Positions 47,603-55,827 of a stretch of 64,000 nt of DNA are shown here, in pieces. A program made the translations under genes and the position numbers. How positions within the stretch are numbered: the first letter of the stretch is position 1; each line of letters starts with the position of its first letter. The stretch comes from Hydrogenispora ethanolica. Its GTDB lineage: Bacteria; Bacillota; UBA4882; UBA8346. Location of the stretch: assembly GCF_004340685.1 (NCBI RefSeq), contig NZ_SLUN01000001.1, forward strand, positions 186,001 to 250,000. Reading direction: 5' to 3'. The notes beneath the pieces are model-generated. The model was not told the DNA's origin. It ran no database searches and saw nothing but the letters and a program-made list of their open reading frames with translations.

Positions 47603-48874
47603 TCAATCGGAAGCCGGCCCTTTTTTGCCCTCCTGAACCACCATCGCCATGACTTTGCCGTGCGAGAAGATCTCTTCCAAAGCCATGGCCGCCGCCCCGA
47701 TCATTCCCGCCCGTTCCCGTAGCCGGGAACGTTTGATCGCCAGATCGCGGGTGGCCAGCGGCAATGAGCGTTGGTAGATCTGCTCCCGGATCGCCGCCAA
47801 AAACCGGCCGCCCAGGTTGGCCACGCCGCCGCCGATGATGATCAGCGAAGGGTTGAAGAAGTTGACCAGCTTGGCCAGGACCTGGCCGATAAGCCTGCCG
47901 CTCTGCTGAATCATCTCCACGCAGGCCAGATCGCCGTGGTCCGCCAGGTCTCCGACGTCCGCGGCGGTGAGAGCGCCCGCCTCCCGCAGGCGCTGGGATA
48001 ACAGCTCACTGGCGCCGTTCGCCGCGGCTTCCCGGGCCATTCTGGCGATGGCCGGGCCGGCCGCGACGCTCTCCAGGCAGCCCTTGTTCCCGCACGGGCA
48101 GGGCGTGTCCAGCGTATCCACGCCGACGTGTCCGATATCCCCGGCGCAGCCCTGCGTGCCGCGATACAGCTTGCCGTCGCAGAAAATGCCCGCGCCGATC
48201 CCCGTCCCGATCTTGACGAAGATGAAATTCTCGGCCTCTCTGCCCAAACCGCTGTGGCGTTCGCCGCAGGCCATCACATTGACGTCGTTGTCGATGTAAG
48301 CCGGGCACCCGTAGCGGCTCTCCAGGGCCTGGCGCACCGGGTAACGGTGCCAGCCCGGCATGATCGGCGGCGAGACCGGCAGACCCGAGCCGAACTCCAC
48401 CGGGCCGGGGAGGCCCATGCCGATGCCGAACAGCTTTCGCGGCCCGTCCCGGTAGGAGGCGAGCAGCCCGTCGATGAGGGCGAAGATCCGTTCCATCACC
48501 GGTTGCGGCCCCGCCAAAACCGACAAGCTCTCGGAACGGCAGGCGATGATCCGGGCCTCCAGGTCGCACAATCCCACCTCAACCCCGGTGGCGCCGAGAT
48601 CGACCGCGATGATCAGTCCGGCCTCGGCCGCGAACCTTAGGGCCAGCCCTTTCCGTCCCAGGCCGTTGCGCTGGCTTTGATCCTCCGCCACCAGGCCCAT
48701 TTTGAGCAGCTTCTCGGCGTGCAGCGACACGGTCGATTTCGACAAGCCGGTCCGGCGGACGATCTCCGCCCGGGAGAGCGGCCCAAAATCCTTGATAATC
48801 CGAAAAATCGCGGCTCCGGCCGCCGGGCCGAACCAGCCGAAGACCGGATTTTTCTCATTTTCCGGTTGACTCAT
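47603..48874 (-). CDS. ROK-family transcriptional regulator
   Basis: 423 residues. N-terminal winged helix (FGPLSRAEIVRRTGLSKSTV, about 28-47); ROK domain with AVDLGATGVEVGL, VKIGTGIGAGIF, DIGHVGVD and the zinc motif CPCGNKGCLES. All sugar-binding and kinase-loop residues seem intact, unlike the ROK protein at 11837. It probably represses the adjacent dehydrogenase/isomerase genes and is relieved by a sugar. ATG at 48874 follows AAAGGA. The promoter is at 48940-48968, with the inverted repeat GACCGG..CCGGTC (48902-48922) just downstream of it as an autoregulatory operator candidate. Confidence 0.88.
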   Translation of the reverse strand: MSQPENEKNPVFGWFGPAAGAAIFRIIKDFGPLSRAEIVRRTGLSKSTVSLHAEKLLKMGLVAEDQSQRNGLGRKGLALRFAAEAGLIIAVDLGATGVEVGLCDLEARIIACRSESLSVLAGPQPVMERIFALIDGLLASYRDGPRKLFGIGMGLPGPVEFGSGLPVSPPIMPGWHRYPVRQALESRYGCPAYIDNDVNVMACGERHSGLGREAENFIFVKIGTGIGAGIFCDGKLYRGTQGCAGDIGHVGVDTLDTPCPCGNKGCLESVAAGPAIARMAREAAANGASELLSQRLREAGALTAADVGDLADHGDLACVEMIQQSGRLIGQVLAKLVNFFNPSLIIIGGGVANLGGRFLAAIREQIYQRSLPLATRDLAIKRSRLRERAGMIGAAAMALEEIFSHGKVMAMVVQEGKKGPASD

Positions 48875-48939
48875 CCATTCCAATCCTTTTCCCGATCGAT
48901 TGACCGGCGGAACTCCCCGGTCCCGCCGGATCAATATTC

Positions 48940-48968
48940 ATTATCTCAATTTTCAAGGTGCGGCGCAA
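48940..48968 (-). promoter_or_regulatory. Promoter and nearby palindromes upstream of the ROK gene
   Basis: On the minus strand: TTGCGC (48968-48963), 17 bases, GATAAT (48945-48940). Downstream lies GACCGG-N9-CCGGTC (48902-48922). Upstream at 49044-49068 is the perfect 7-bp inverted repeat ATATAGT..ACTATAT. Confidence 0.5.
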
Positions 48969-49181
48969 TCGTTTGTCCCCGCCCAAAACAGCGCGGCGGA
49001 AGGATGGGTACTGATTCAAATCAATTTGTCCAATTATCGAACAATATAGTGAGATTATTCTACTATATCCGGCCGATTCCTTCTTGATGAAAAATTCTTT
49101 CGTCCAATCGTTGCCATTCATGCCAAAACCGGCCTCATTCCGCGGCGGAGAGTTTGAGCCCGGCCCGGCCGCGCCGCATTC

Positions 49182-49209
49182 AAAAGGCACCCGTAGGGGT
49201 GCCTTTTTC
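49182..49209. terminator. Stem-loop terminator
   Basis: AAAAGGCACCC, loop, GGGTGCCTTTTT (49182-49208). The flanking A and T runs make it bidirectional. On the minus strand it would terminate the micro-protein gene at 49415-49501. 49069-49181 shows nothing else. Confidence 0.7.
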
Positions 49210-49284
49210 GAAGACTCCGGCTGGATATTGCAATATTGAGAGAATCGCAAATTTCCAGGTGGTCCGTTGCAATTATCTGATATT

Positions 49285-49419
49285 TAGCAGCCATGTGATA
49301 AAGTCCTCAAATTCGGAAATCATCCTTTCAATGGACTAAAAAACGACTTTATCACTTGCTTCTCTGAGCTTTTGTGTCCACCATGCCCTTCGGACAGGGT
49401 TTATCACAACGCTTTTAGA
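49285..49419 (-). repeat. GTGATAAA element, copy d
   Basis: Reverse orientation: TAGCAGCCATGTGATAAAGTC at the left, CGACTTTATCACTTGCTTC in the middle, GTTTATCACAACGCTTTTAGA at the right. Its right end contains the stop codon (49415-49417) of the WWIWI micro-protein. Confidence 0.8.
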
Positions 49420-49501
49420 AGCAGAAACAGCAGAATATAATGATAATGATGATGATCCAGATCCACCAGCCGTCAAAACCGCAACCGCCAAAAAATCCCA
49501 T
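49415..49501 (-). CDS. WWIWI micro-protein, copy 2 (28 aa)
   Basis: 28 codons: MGFFGGCGFDG, then WWIWI, an Ile run, and the tail FCCFCF. GAGGAGGTG lies 6 bases before the ATG at 49501-49499, as strong a ribosome binding site as any in the window. The layout matches the 39-residue product at 6068-6187 (glycine-rich start, WWIWI, hydrophobic run, paired cysteines near the end). Predicted to be a single-span membrane peptide; the C-terminal cysteines could bind metal or be modified. The last codons lie inside a GTGATAAA element, which may have supplied the stop. Function unknown. Confidence 0.65.
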   Translation of the reverse strand: MGFFGGCGFDGWWIWIIIIIIIFCCFCF

Positions 49502-49835
49502 CACGGCACCTCCTCATTTCAAGCGCAACGTATCGCTTGGAGCAGTATGACTGGGTCGTTCTGCCGATATCGGGCAACTTGTTGCGCCGATTGCTCCGGC
49601 GGTTCAAGCGGATCATGTTACCGCCGGATTCGTATCAAGATCGGTCGCACTGTTGACTCGGGGTGTTGGAGGATGAGCGACACCTATTTTATAAAATAAT
49701 ATATGGCCGTGATCCTGGATTTGGCGACATGGCAAAAGTATTTTCTGTCGGGTATGGAACTTCCGGCGATACGGCGGAGCGTTTCGGGTCCTCGGCCCCA
49801 TCTCTCAAAGCGGCCAGGCCCGAGACCCGGGGCCC
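49502..49835. other. Intergenic region between micro-protein and c-di-GMP gene
   Basis: No gene is supported. It holds a short AT palindrome (ATTTTATAAAAT, about 49684-49695), and the micro-protein promoter must lie here on the minus strand. Nothing else recognised. Confidence 0.35.
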
Positions 49836-51848
49836 TCAACCTGTCGCGGCCATCAGTTTCAGAAACACTTCGGTCAGGTGGGGGTCAAACTGGCTGCCCG
49901 CCTGGCGCCGGATCTCCGCCAAAGCGTAGGCGGGATGGTCGGCTTCCTTGTAGATCCGCTTGTGGGTCATGGCGTCATAGGCGTCGACGATGGCGATGAT
50001 CCGGGCCAAGAGCGGGATCTCGTCTTCCTTCAGTCCCAAGGGGTAGCCCGCGCCGTCCCAACGTTCGTGGTGGGCCAGCACCGCCTTGGCGAGATGGGCC
50101 AGTTCCGGCACTGAGAGGAGGATCCGGTAGCCGATGTCGGGGTGGCGCTTCATCACTTGCCACTCCCCGGGCGACAACTTGCCCGGCTTGGCCAGGATGG
50201 GGTCGGGGATCCCGATCTTGCCGATATCGTGCAACGACGCCAGCAGCGCCAGATCATCCAGGAGCACGGCGGGGAGGCCCACCTCCCGGCCGATCTGTAG
50301 CGCCAGCAGCCTCAAGCGTTCGGCGTGCTGCTCGGTCTCGTTGCTCTTCTCGGCCAAACTCTTCTGGAGCGAAAGGATCATCGCGTTCCGTACCGCTTTG
50401 CTCTCCTGCAGCTTCCGTTGGTACATTCTTTCGTCGGCGCTCCGGAAACACTCGGCCAGGCTTTGAGCGGGGTTCTGCTTGACCGCGAAGCCCATGGCCA
50501 GGCTGAGATGGATCGGATCCGGCGGAGCCGTCCGGCAGCGCTCGCGAATGGCCCGGCAAACCTGGGCCAGCCCCTCCAGGCCGGTCTGCGGCAAAAGGAG
50601 CAGGAACTCGTCGCCGCCCCAGCGCACGATGACGTCCCGTTCGCGGCAGCATGCTTTCAGAATCGCGGCGATGCGCCGCAGCAATTCGTCCCCGGCCTGG
50701 TGGCCGAAGGCGTCGTTGGCCAGTTTCAGGCCGTTGACATCGCCGAGGATCACCCCCAGCGGCAATTCCGCGGGCCGGTCCAACGCCGGCAGCATCTCTT
50801 CCAGATAGGTCCGGTTGTACAATCCGGTGATCGGGTCGATGAAAAGCAGTTCGCGCAGGGCCTGTTCGATGCGGCGGCGCTCCGAGATGTCCCGGGCGCT
50901 CGACAGCAGCAGCGCCCGGCCGTCCAAGGCGAATTGGCTGACTTCCACCGGGAGTTCCCCGCCGTCCTCCATCCGGTACGCCGCCTCATAGGTACAGCGC
51001 CCCCGGTCGGCCAGCTCCCGCCGGATCTCCGCCGCTTTCCCCAGGCAGCTCTCGGCCAGGAGATCCGGCCAGCGCAAGCGCAAAAACTCCTCCCGGCTCC
51101 GGCCCAGCTTCTGGCAGGCCAATTCATTCACTTCCAGGATCCGTTCATCGGACCCGGCGGAGGTCAAAAAGAGCAGGTCGTTGGCATTGCGGAAGATCTC
51201 CCGGAAATTGGCGAGCGATTCATCCCTTTCCCGGCAGGACTTCTCCACCCGCAGCAACAGGATGAAGGCCACCGTCAGAAAGGCCGCCAGGGACTGGACC
51301 CAGTAACCCCAGGCGGGCATCGCCGCCAGCGGCCGCAGCCCCGCTTCCAGCAGATACTGGGCTCCCCCAAACAGCAGGCAGCCACCGAGTCGCCGCAGCG
51401 TGACATAGTTGTAGCGGGTCTGCAGCTTGATGAAATGCAGGCCGATTCCCAGCTGGATCCTGGCCGCGGCCAGCGCCACCGGAACCACGCCGAGCCAGGG
51501 GTAGCCGCTGCCATGGGCCACGGCGCTCCAGAGGATCCCGGCGCCCGGGAGCAGCCACAGCAGGCGCCGGCCGGCCTCGGGTCCCCGTTCCAGATCCCAG
51601 AGCGCCCGCCAGAAAAAGAATACCGCCAGGGCCAGCAGACTATCGCACAAAATGCCGGCCGCCCCCGGAGCGGGCCCGAAAAGCAGCCCCGCCTCCACCC
51701 AGAGACGCCCCAGACTGAGCGACCAGCCGATGGTCCAATCCAAGAAGTACCGTTCCTTCCATCCGCCGAACAAACCGTTGGCCGCCAGCAGCAGCGCGGA
51801 CAGGCCGGTGACGGTCACCAGCGACGGCAAAAGCCAATCCAGTTGCAT
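49836..51848 (-). CDS. Membrane PAS-GGDEF-HD-GYP bifunctional c-di-GMP protein
   Basis: 670 residues. The N-terminal membrane domain has about seven segments (residues 1-215). PAS is at about 230-345 (FREIFRNANDLLFLTSAGSD). GGDEF is at about 355-510 with RWGGDEFLLLLP, intact for diguanylate cyclase activity. HD-GYP is at about 520-665 with LHDIGKIGIPD and HHERWDGAGYPLG, intact for c-di-GMP phosphodiesterase activity. Having both sites intact implies a switchable or GTP-regulated enzyme. The ATG at 51848 follows GGGGAGG. It is alone on its transcript; a double stem-loop (51995-52167) lies upstream. The signal is unknown. Confidence 0.92.
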   Translation of the reverse strand: MQLDWLLPSLVTVTGLSALLLAANGLFGGWKERYFLDWTIGWSLSLGRLWVEAGLLFGPAPGAAGILCDSLLALAVFFFWRALWDLERGPEAGRRLLWLLPGAGILWSAVAHGSGYPWLGVVPVALAAARIQLGIGLHFIKLQTRYNYVTLRRLGGCLLFGGAQYLLEAGLRPLAAMPAWGYWVQSLAAFLTVAFILLLRVEKSCRERDESLANFREIFRNANDLLFLTSAGSDERILEVNELACQKLGRSREEFLRLRWPDLLAESCLGKAAEIRRELADRGRCTYEAAYRMEDGGELPVEVSQFALDGRALLLSSARDISERRRIEQALRELLFIDPITGLYNRTYLEEMLPALDRPAELPLGVILGDVNGLKLANDAFGHQAGDELLRRIAAILKACCRERDVIVRWGGDEFLLLLPQTGLEGLAQVCRAIRERCRTAPPDPIHLSLAMGFAVKQNPAQSLAECFRSADERMYQRKLQESKAVRNAMILSLQKSLAEKSNETEQHAERLRLLALQIGREVGLPAVLLDDLALLASLHDIGKIGIPDPILAKPGKLSPGEWQVMKRHPDIGYRILLSVPELAHLAKAVLAHHERWDGAGYPLGLKEDEIPLLARIIAIVDAYDAMTHKRIYKEADHPAYALAEIRRQAGSQFDPHLTEVFLKLMAATG

Positions 51849-51994
51849 CGGTTTCCTCCCCGATCGAACGCGCCAAACCATTCGCCCAGGCATTCGAGAA
51901 ATTCTTCCCTTTCTTCTCTTCGTCACCCCGGGTCCGATCGCTTAGGGCATTTCGGTGAAAAATCCCTAAAATTTCGCCGGAAAGGAGCCTATAT

Positions 51995-52167
51995 AAGTTG
52001 AATTAAATTTCTAATATGCATCATGTCCCTAAAGCCTTCCATGATGGATAAATTAAAGAATTTAATTCAACTTATTACCGCAGTAATAGGATGAAATAAA
52101 TACCGCTTTATTATTTGCATTCGGCTTTAGGAATGCAAATCTTAGTTTAGGAAATTATTTCATCCTA
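51995..52167. repeat. AT-rich double stem-loop element
   Basis: Stem 1: AAGTTGAATTAAATTT (51995-52010) with GAATTTAATTCAACTT (52058-52073), enclosing an inner ATCATG/CATGAT hairpin. Stem 2: TAGGATGAAATAA (52087-52099) with TTATTTCATCCTA (52155-52167), enclosing TTTGCATTC/GAATGCAAA. Far lower G+C than the flanks. It could be a small RNA, a mobile hairpin element or a protein binding region. Confidence 0.65.
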
Positions 52168-52176
52168 TATATCGCC

Positions 52177-52494
52177 CTAAAACCGGTCGGTGATGCCAAA
52201 TTCCCGCCAGCTCTCCGGCGGCAGCTCGACCTTGACCATTTTGCGGGCCTCGCGGCAGAGCGCGTCGACCTCGGCCTGGACCCCCCGGCGCAGTTCGGTC
52301 TGTTCCATCCAGCGGGCCTTGCAAGCCTGCTGTTCGCTGTGATACTCCTCCAGCTGCCGGTAGCGGCTCTCCAGCCTGGCAATGAACTCCCGGTCGATCC
52401 CCCGCCGCGCCAGCCGCTCGGCGTGGGCCGAGAGTCCCGCCAGCATCAGGCCGGCCCGGTTCAGCTGCTCGGCGATGGAATAGTTCTTGTTCAC
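52177..52494 (-). CDS. Small coiled-coil protein of unknown function (105 aa)
   Basis: 105 residues, GTG start at 52494 preceded by GAGGGGGTG. Almost entirely helical and charged (AERLARRGIDREFIARLESR, YRQLEEYHSEQQACKARWME), with one or two coiled-coil heptad stretches at about 20-90 and no signal peptide or membrane segment. Proteins of this kind often act as structural or regulatory partners; I recognise no family. It is followed by the AT-rich double stem-loop. Confidence 0.6.
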   Translation of the reverse strand: MNKNYSIAEQLNRAGLMLAGLSAHAERLARRGIDREFIARLESRYRQLEEYHSEQQACKARWMEQTELRRGVQAEVDALCREARKMVKVELPPESWREFGITDRF

Positions 52495-52619
52495 GTTCTC
52501 ACCCCCTCGAAGATTTACTCATGGGGCGTCGAGGGCCCCATTGGTTCATCTATAGAATACACCATGTGTTGCTTTTGGACAATTCAATAATTGTCTGTAA
52601 TAAATACAGTTTTCCTCCC

Positions 52620-52810
52620 GGCGGGTCCGCGCCGCCCGCGCCTCCCCGGGGGCATGGGTTGCCCGAGGTCCGGCGGAGAGCGCCCCGCTCCGGGAAAGCG
52701 CCGCCTCGGACCGGACCCGGCTCGCCCCCGGCCGGGGCATCACCGCCCGGTTCCGGGAACGGAACGCCCCCTGCCCCGCGGGAACCGCCCCGGCGCGGGG
52801 CGGCGGCGCC
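52620..52810. repeat. 21-nt degenerate tandem repeat, locus 3
   Basis: From 52620 nine consecutive units of 21 bases (one of 22) share a TCCGG/TCCCGG centre and a CGCC-type junction, giving very GC-rich DNA. Open frames here (for example a minus-strand frame with Arg/Ala/Pro repeats) are low-complexity and have no start signal. It belongs with the arrays at 17751 and 30278. Confidence 0.6.
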
Positions 52811-52840
52811 CTCCATTGCGCCATTCTCCCCCGGCCCGCA

Positions 52841-52869
52841 AGAAAAAGACCCGGGAGTCGAAACTCCCG
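52841..52869 (-). terminator. Terminator of the EamA transporter gene
   Basis: CGGGAGT (52852-52858), loop CGAA, ACTCCCG (52863-52869). On the minus strand it is followed by GGTCTTTTTCTT. Confidence 0.8.
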
Positions 52870-52902
52870 AGCCTCGGTTCGATGAAATCTTCTCCGGTCC
52901 GG

Positions 52903-53775
52903 CTATTCCCGGACCACCAGCAACACCCCGCCGAGGATCAGCGCCGTGCCGGTCCAGAAGGCGATTCCGACTTGCTCGCCCAGGAAAAGCCAGCCCAGCA
53001 AGGTCCCGACCAGCGGCTGGAAGAAAAAATAGAGTCCGGCCCGGCCGGCGTCGACCAGCTGCAGCCCCTTGTTCCAGAAATAAAACGCGCCGGCGGTAGA
53101 GACGACGCCCAGATAAAGTACGCCGGCCAGGACCAGCGGCCGGCCGAGCGCCCGGCCCAATTGCAGCGGGTCGGCCTGGAACCCGACCAGCGGCGTCATG
53201 ACCACGAGCGCCGCCAGAATGGCGTAAGTGGTCACCACCAGGGGCGAATAGCCGGCGGGGACCCGTTTTACCAGCACCGACATGAGCGCCCAGGTCAACG
53301 CGGCGATCCCCAGGATCAAACCGCCCAACTGCGCAGCATTCCCCAGGTCGCCCACGCCGACGATCAATACCACGCCCACCGTGGCCATGCCGACCGAAAG
53401 GGCTTTTTTGGCGGTGATCGGCTCTTTGAGGATCAACCGGGCGAAGATCACCATAAAGGCGGGGGTCGCCGCGGTGATCACCGCGCCCATCTGGGCCGAT
53501 GAAAGCCTCGTCCCGGCGAATTGCGCCCAAATCGACAGGAAATAGCCGATGATGCCGATGCCCAGAATCAACGGAATATCCCGGCGCCGGATCCGCCAGG
53601 ACTGGCGGGCGGCCAGGACGATCCCGCCCAGCGTCAGCAGGGCCACCCCATAACGGAGCCAAACCAGTTCCAGCGGGGGCACGAACGCCAGCACCATTTT
53701 GCTGACCACATACATGCCGCCCCAGATGCTGGCGGCCAGGGTCAGGCAGAGCGGACCCAGATATTTTTTTACCAT
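52903..53775 (-). CDS. EamA/DMT-family transporter
   Basis: 290 residues with ten hydrophobic segments forming two EamA repeats (about 8-140 and 150-288). Typical landmarks are AASIWGGMYVVSKMVL in repeat 1 and FWNKGLQLVDAGRAGLYFFFQPLVGTLLGW in repeat 2. Members export amino acids, nucleosides or other metabolites across the cytoplasmic membrane; the substrate cannot be read from sequence. The ATG at 53775 follows GGAGGG at 8 bases. A strong promoter and a 16-codon ORF precede it, so expression may be translation-coupled or attenuated. Confidence 0.9.
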   Translation of the reverse strand: MVKKYLGPLCLTLAASIWGGMYVVSKMVLAFVPPLELVWLRYGVALLTLGGIVLAARQSWRIRRRDIPLILGIGIIGYFLSIWAQFAGTRLSSAQMGAVITAATPAFMVIFARLILKEPITAKKALSVGMATVGVVLIVGVGDLGNAAQLGGLILGIAALTWALMSVLVKRVPAGYSPLVVTTYAILAALVVMTPLVGFQADPLQLGRALGRPLVLAGVLYLGVVSTAGAFYFWNKGLQLVDAGRAGLYFFFQPLVGTLLGWLFLGEQVGIAFWTGTALILGGVLLVVRE

Positions 53776-53864
53776 GTTCAATTCCCTCCATCGTCAAAAT
53801 GTCTGAATGGATGGGCTTCGGACGGAAGGAACAGCTTTCTAAAAAGAGCGGCGCGATCCAACCG

Positions 53865-53915
53865 TCAGAAGCGGACGGCTGGAATATCGTTCTCAAACCG
53901 CGGCTTGAAGTACAT
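53865..53915 (-). CDS. 16-codon upstream ORF of the EamA gene
   Basis: It encodes MYFKPRFENDIPAVRF, then TGA. AAAGGAGG precedes the ATG at 53915-53913 at 8 bases, stronger than most gene starts here, and a sigma-A promoter lies just upstream (53966-53994). A small GCCGTC/GACGGT hairpin at its end and 90 bases of leader separate it from the transporter. It is either a leader peptide controlling the transporter or a genuine micro-protein. No homologue is known to me. Confidence 0.5.
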   Translation of the reverse strand: MYFKPRFENDIPAVRF

Positions 53916-53965
53916 CGGCGCTTCCTCCTTTCGTATTCTTGGAAAATTAGAGACATATTGGGTCC

Positions 53966-53994
53966 ATTATACCACAGGGCCGGCCGGGGCCCAA
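53966..53994 (-). promoter_or_regulatory. Sigma-A promoter upstream of the EamA transcript
   Basis: On the minus strand: TTGGGC (53994-53989), 17 bases, TATAAT (53971-53966). The first ORF begins about 50 bases downstream. 53995-54319 otherwise shows no supported gene. Confidence 0.6.
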
Positions 53995-54319
53995 CCTTTT
54001 CCCGCGGGCGGCTGCCGCGGACGCCGTCCCGGCGGAGACCGCTCCTCCCCGCTTGACGAAATTTGCGAAAATGGCAGCGAAGGCTTTTTTCTGCAATTTT
54101 TTGGCCCGATCGGCAAAAAGGCGGGAATAAAGTAATTCATTCCAGTTTCACTTTGCCGGCGCCTTTCATAAGAATATCCTGATCCGGTAAAATGAAGCGC
54201 TTTTTGCGCAATTCTCCCGGCGCGCGGCCATAAGGAATGATGGATTCATTGCAAGTTGCATGAAATTCTAAAATTGGCGATTTTTCGATGCCGGCGCCGG
54301 CGTCTGCGGGGTGAGCGTC

Positions 54320-55069
54320 ATGAAGAGAGTACTGGTGACCGGCTCGCAAGGCTTCATGGGACGGCATCTCGTTCAGCGTTTGCAGGGGCGCGGGGACCTG
54401 ACGGTCCTGGAGTTTGAACGGACCGACTCCCCGGCCGCCCTGGGGGAAATGGCCCGCCGGGCCGATCTGGTCTACCATTTGGCCGGAGTCAACCGTCCGC
54501 TGGACGAAGGGGACTTCGACCGGGTCAACCGGGGGCTGACGCTCGCGCTGATCCGCGCCGTCGAGGCGGCCCCCCGGAGGATTCCCATCGTCTTCAGCTC
54601 GTCGATCCAGGCGGTATTGAAGAATCCTTACGGCATCAGCAAAAGGCGGGCGGAACGGGCGCTGATCCGCTACGGACTCCGCCACCGGGTCCCGGTCTAT
54701 CTCTTCCGCTTGCCCAACACCTTCGGCGGCGGGGCCAGGCCCGACTACAACTCGGTGGTGGCCACCTTCTGTTACCGGATCGCCCACGATCAGCCGATCC
54801 GGATCGACGACCCCCACCGGACGCTGCGGCTGGTCTATATCGACGATGTCGTCGCCGCCTTCGAAAAGCTCGTGGACGGGCCGCCCGCCGCCGGGAACCG
54901 TTTTTATTATGCGGTCGACCCCGTCTTCGCCATCGGCCTGGCCGAGCTGGCGGAGCTGCTCCGCCAGTTCAAAAACTCCCTCCCGGAGCTCACGGACCCA
55001 TCCCGCCCGGCCGACGCCCTCCGCCGGCATCTGGCCGAGACCTACCGTTATTATCAGAGCCTGCCCTGA
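54320..55069 (+). CDS. NAD-dependent epimerase/dehydratase (extended SDR)
   Basis: 249 residues. The nucleotide-binding start VLVTGSQGFMGRHLVQRL (GxxGxxG type) is followed by DLVYHLAGVNRPLDEGDF, FSSSIQ and the catalytic NPYGISKRRAE (YxxxK), with C-terminal substrate-domain segments FRLPNTFGGGARPDYNS and RLVYIDDVV. It resembles the SDR half of capsule UDP-sugar reductases (WbjC/FnlB type) but lacks their cupin tail. It would act on a nucleotide-sugar in the cytoplasm. ATG at 54320 is chosen over GTG at 54311. No other polysaccharide gene is adjacent. Confidence 0.85.
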   Translation: MKRVLVTGSQGFMGRHLVQRLQGRGDLTVLEFERTDSPAALGEMARRADLVYHLAGVNRPLDEGDFDRVNRGLTLALIRAVEAAPRRIPIVFSSSIQAVLKNPYGISKRRAERALIRYGLRHRVPVYLFRLPNTFGGGARPDYNSVVATFCYRIAHDQPIRIDDPHRTLRLVYIDDVVAAFEKLVDGPPAAGNRFYYAVDPVFAIGLAELAELLRQFKNSLPELTDPSRPADALRRHLAETYRYYQSLP

Positions 55070-55171
55070 GGGGTTCCCTTCGCCTCACCGACTCGCCCCC
55101 TGAGCTTCGCTTGCTATCAGGCGATTCGGGAGATTTTGGTTCACATGGAAAACCCCTTTCGTATGCCAACT

Positions 55172-55721
55172 CGACGCAGCCCCTCATCCCCGGTCCTTCT
55201 CCCGGCCGCCGGGAGAAGGGTGTCGAAGCCCGTTCTCCTTGCCAATCCGTTCCCAAAACCCTCTACCGGCCCTTGACGGGAGAGGGTCGGCGCACGCTTT
55301 TTTGCGCCGGGGTGAGGGCTGCATCGAACGGCAAAAGTTGAAGCCGACTCGACGCAGCCCCTCATCCCCGGCCCTTCTCCCGGCCGCCGGGAGAAGGGTG
55401 TCGAAGCCCGTTATCCTCGCCAATCCGTTTCCCAAACCCTCTACCGGCCCTTGACGGGAGAGGGTCGGCGCGCGCTTTTTCGCGCCGGGGTGAGGGCTGC
55501 ATCGAACCGGAAACTTTAAAGGCAGTCAGTTATTCCCTTTTCGTCATGCCAACTCGACGCAGCCCCTCATCCCCGGCCCTCCCGGCCGCCGGGAGAAGGG
55601 TGTCAAAGCCCGTTATTCTCGCCAATCCGTTCCCCAAACCCTCTACCGGCCCTTGACGGGAGAGGGTCGGCGCACGCTTTTTCGCGCCGGGGTGAGGGCT
55701 GCCGGGGTGAGGGCTGCATCG
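55172..55721. repeat. Three tandem REP-like hairpin units (~155 bp each)
   Basis: Units lie at 55172-55326, 55350-55504 and 55555-55721. Each begins CGACGCAGCCCCTCATCCCCGG and ends CCGGGGTGAGGGCTGCATCG, so the ends are inverted repeats. Inside is a second hairpin CTTCTCCCGG..CGGGAGAAGG and CTCTACCGGCCCTTGACGGG. The third unit has a small internal deletion and a duplicated 15-bp end (GCCGGGGTGAGGGCT). Non-coding. Confidence 0.85.
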
Positions 55722-55775
55722 TTTTTTTTGCCCCAACGAAATCCTCGGGCCCGAAAATCTATCCCATAAAATGGG

Positions 55776-55804
55776 TTGACAACTCCTTCCCTTAGAATTA
55801 TAAT
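55776..55804 (+). promoter_or_regulatory. Perfect-consensus sigma-A promoter of the Lrp-type gene
   Basis: TTGACA (55776-55781), 17-base spacer, TATAAT (55799-55804). The transcript would start near 55811, at the ribosome binding site AAAGGAG itself, giving a very short leader. Confidence 0.8.
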
Positions 55805-55827
55805 CCGATCAAAGGAGTTGATTCCGA

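Noticed and set aside
52546-52824. 92-codon minus-strand frame next to the EamA gene
   Set aside because: It coincides with the third 21-nt repeat array and has no start signal.
54137-55030. 297-codon minus-strand frame opposite the epimerase gene
   Set aside because: Mostly antisense to a clear SDR gene. Its last 35 residues (ending MKGAGKVKLE) look protein-like and extend beyond the SDR gene, but no start codon or ribosome binding site allows a separate small gene there.
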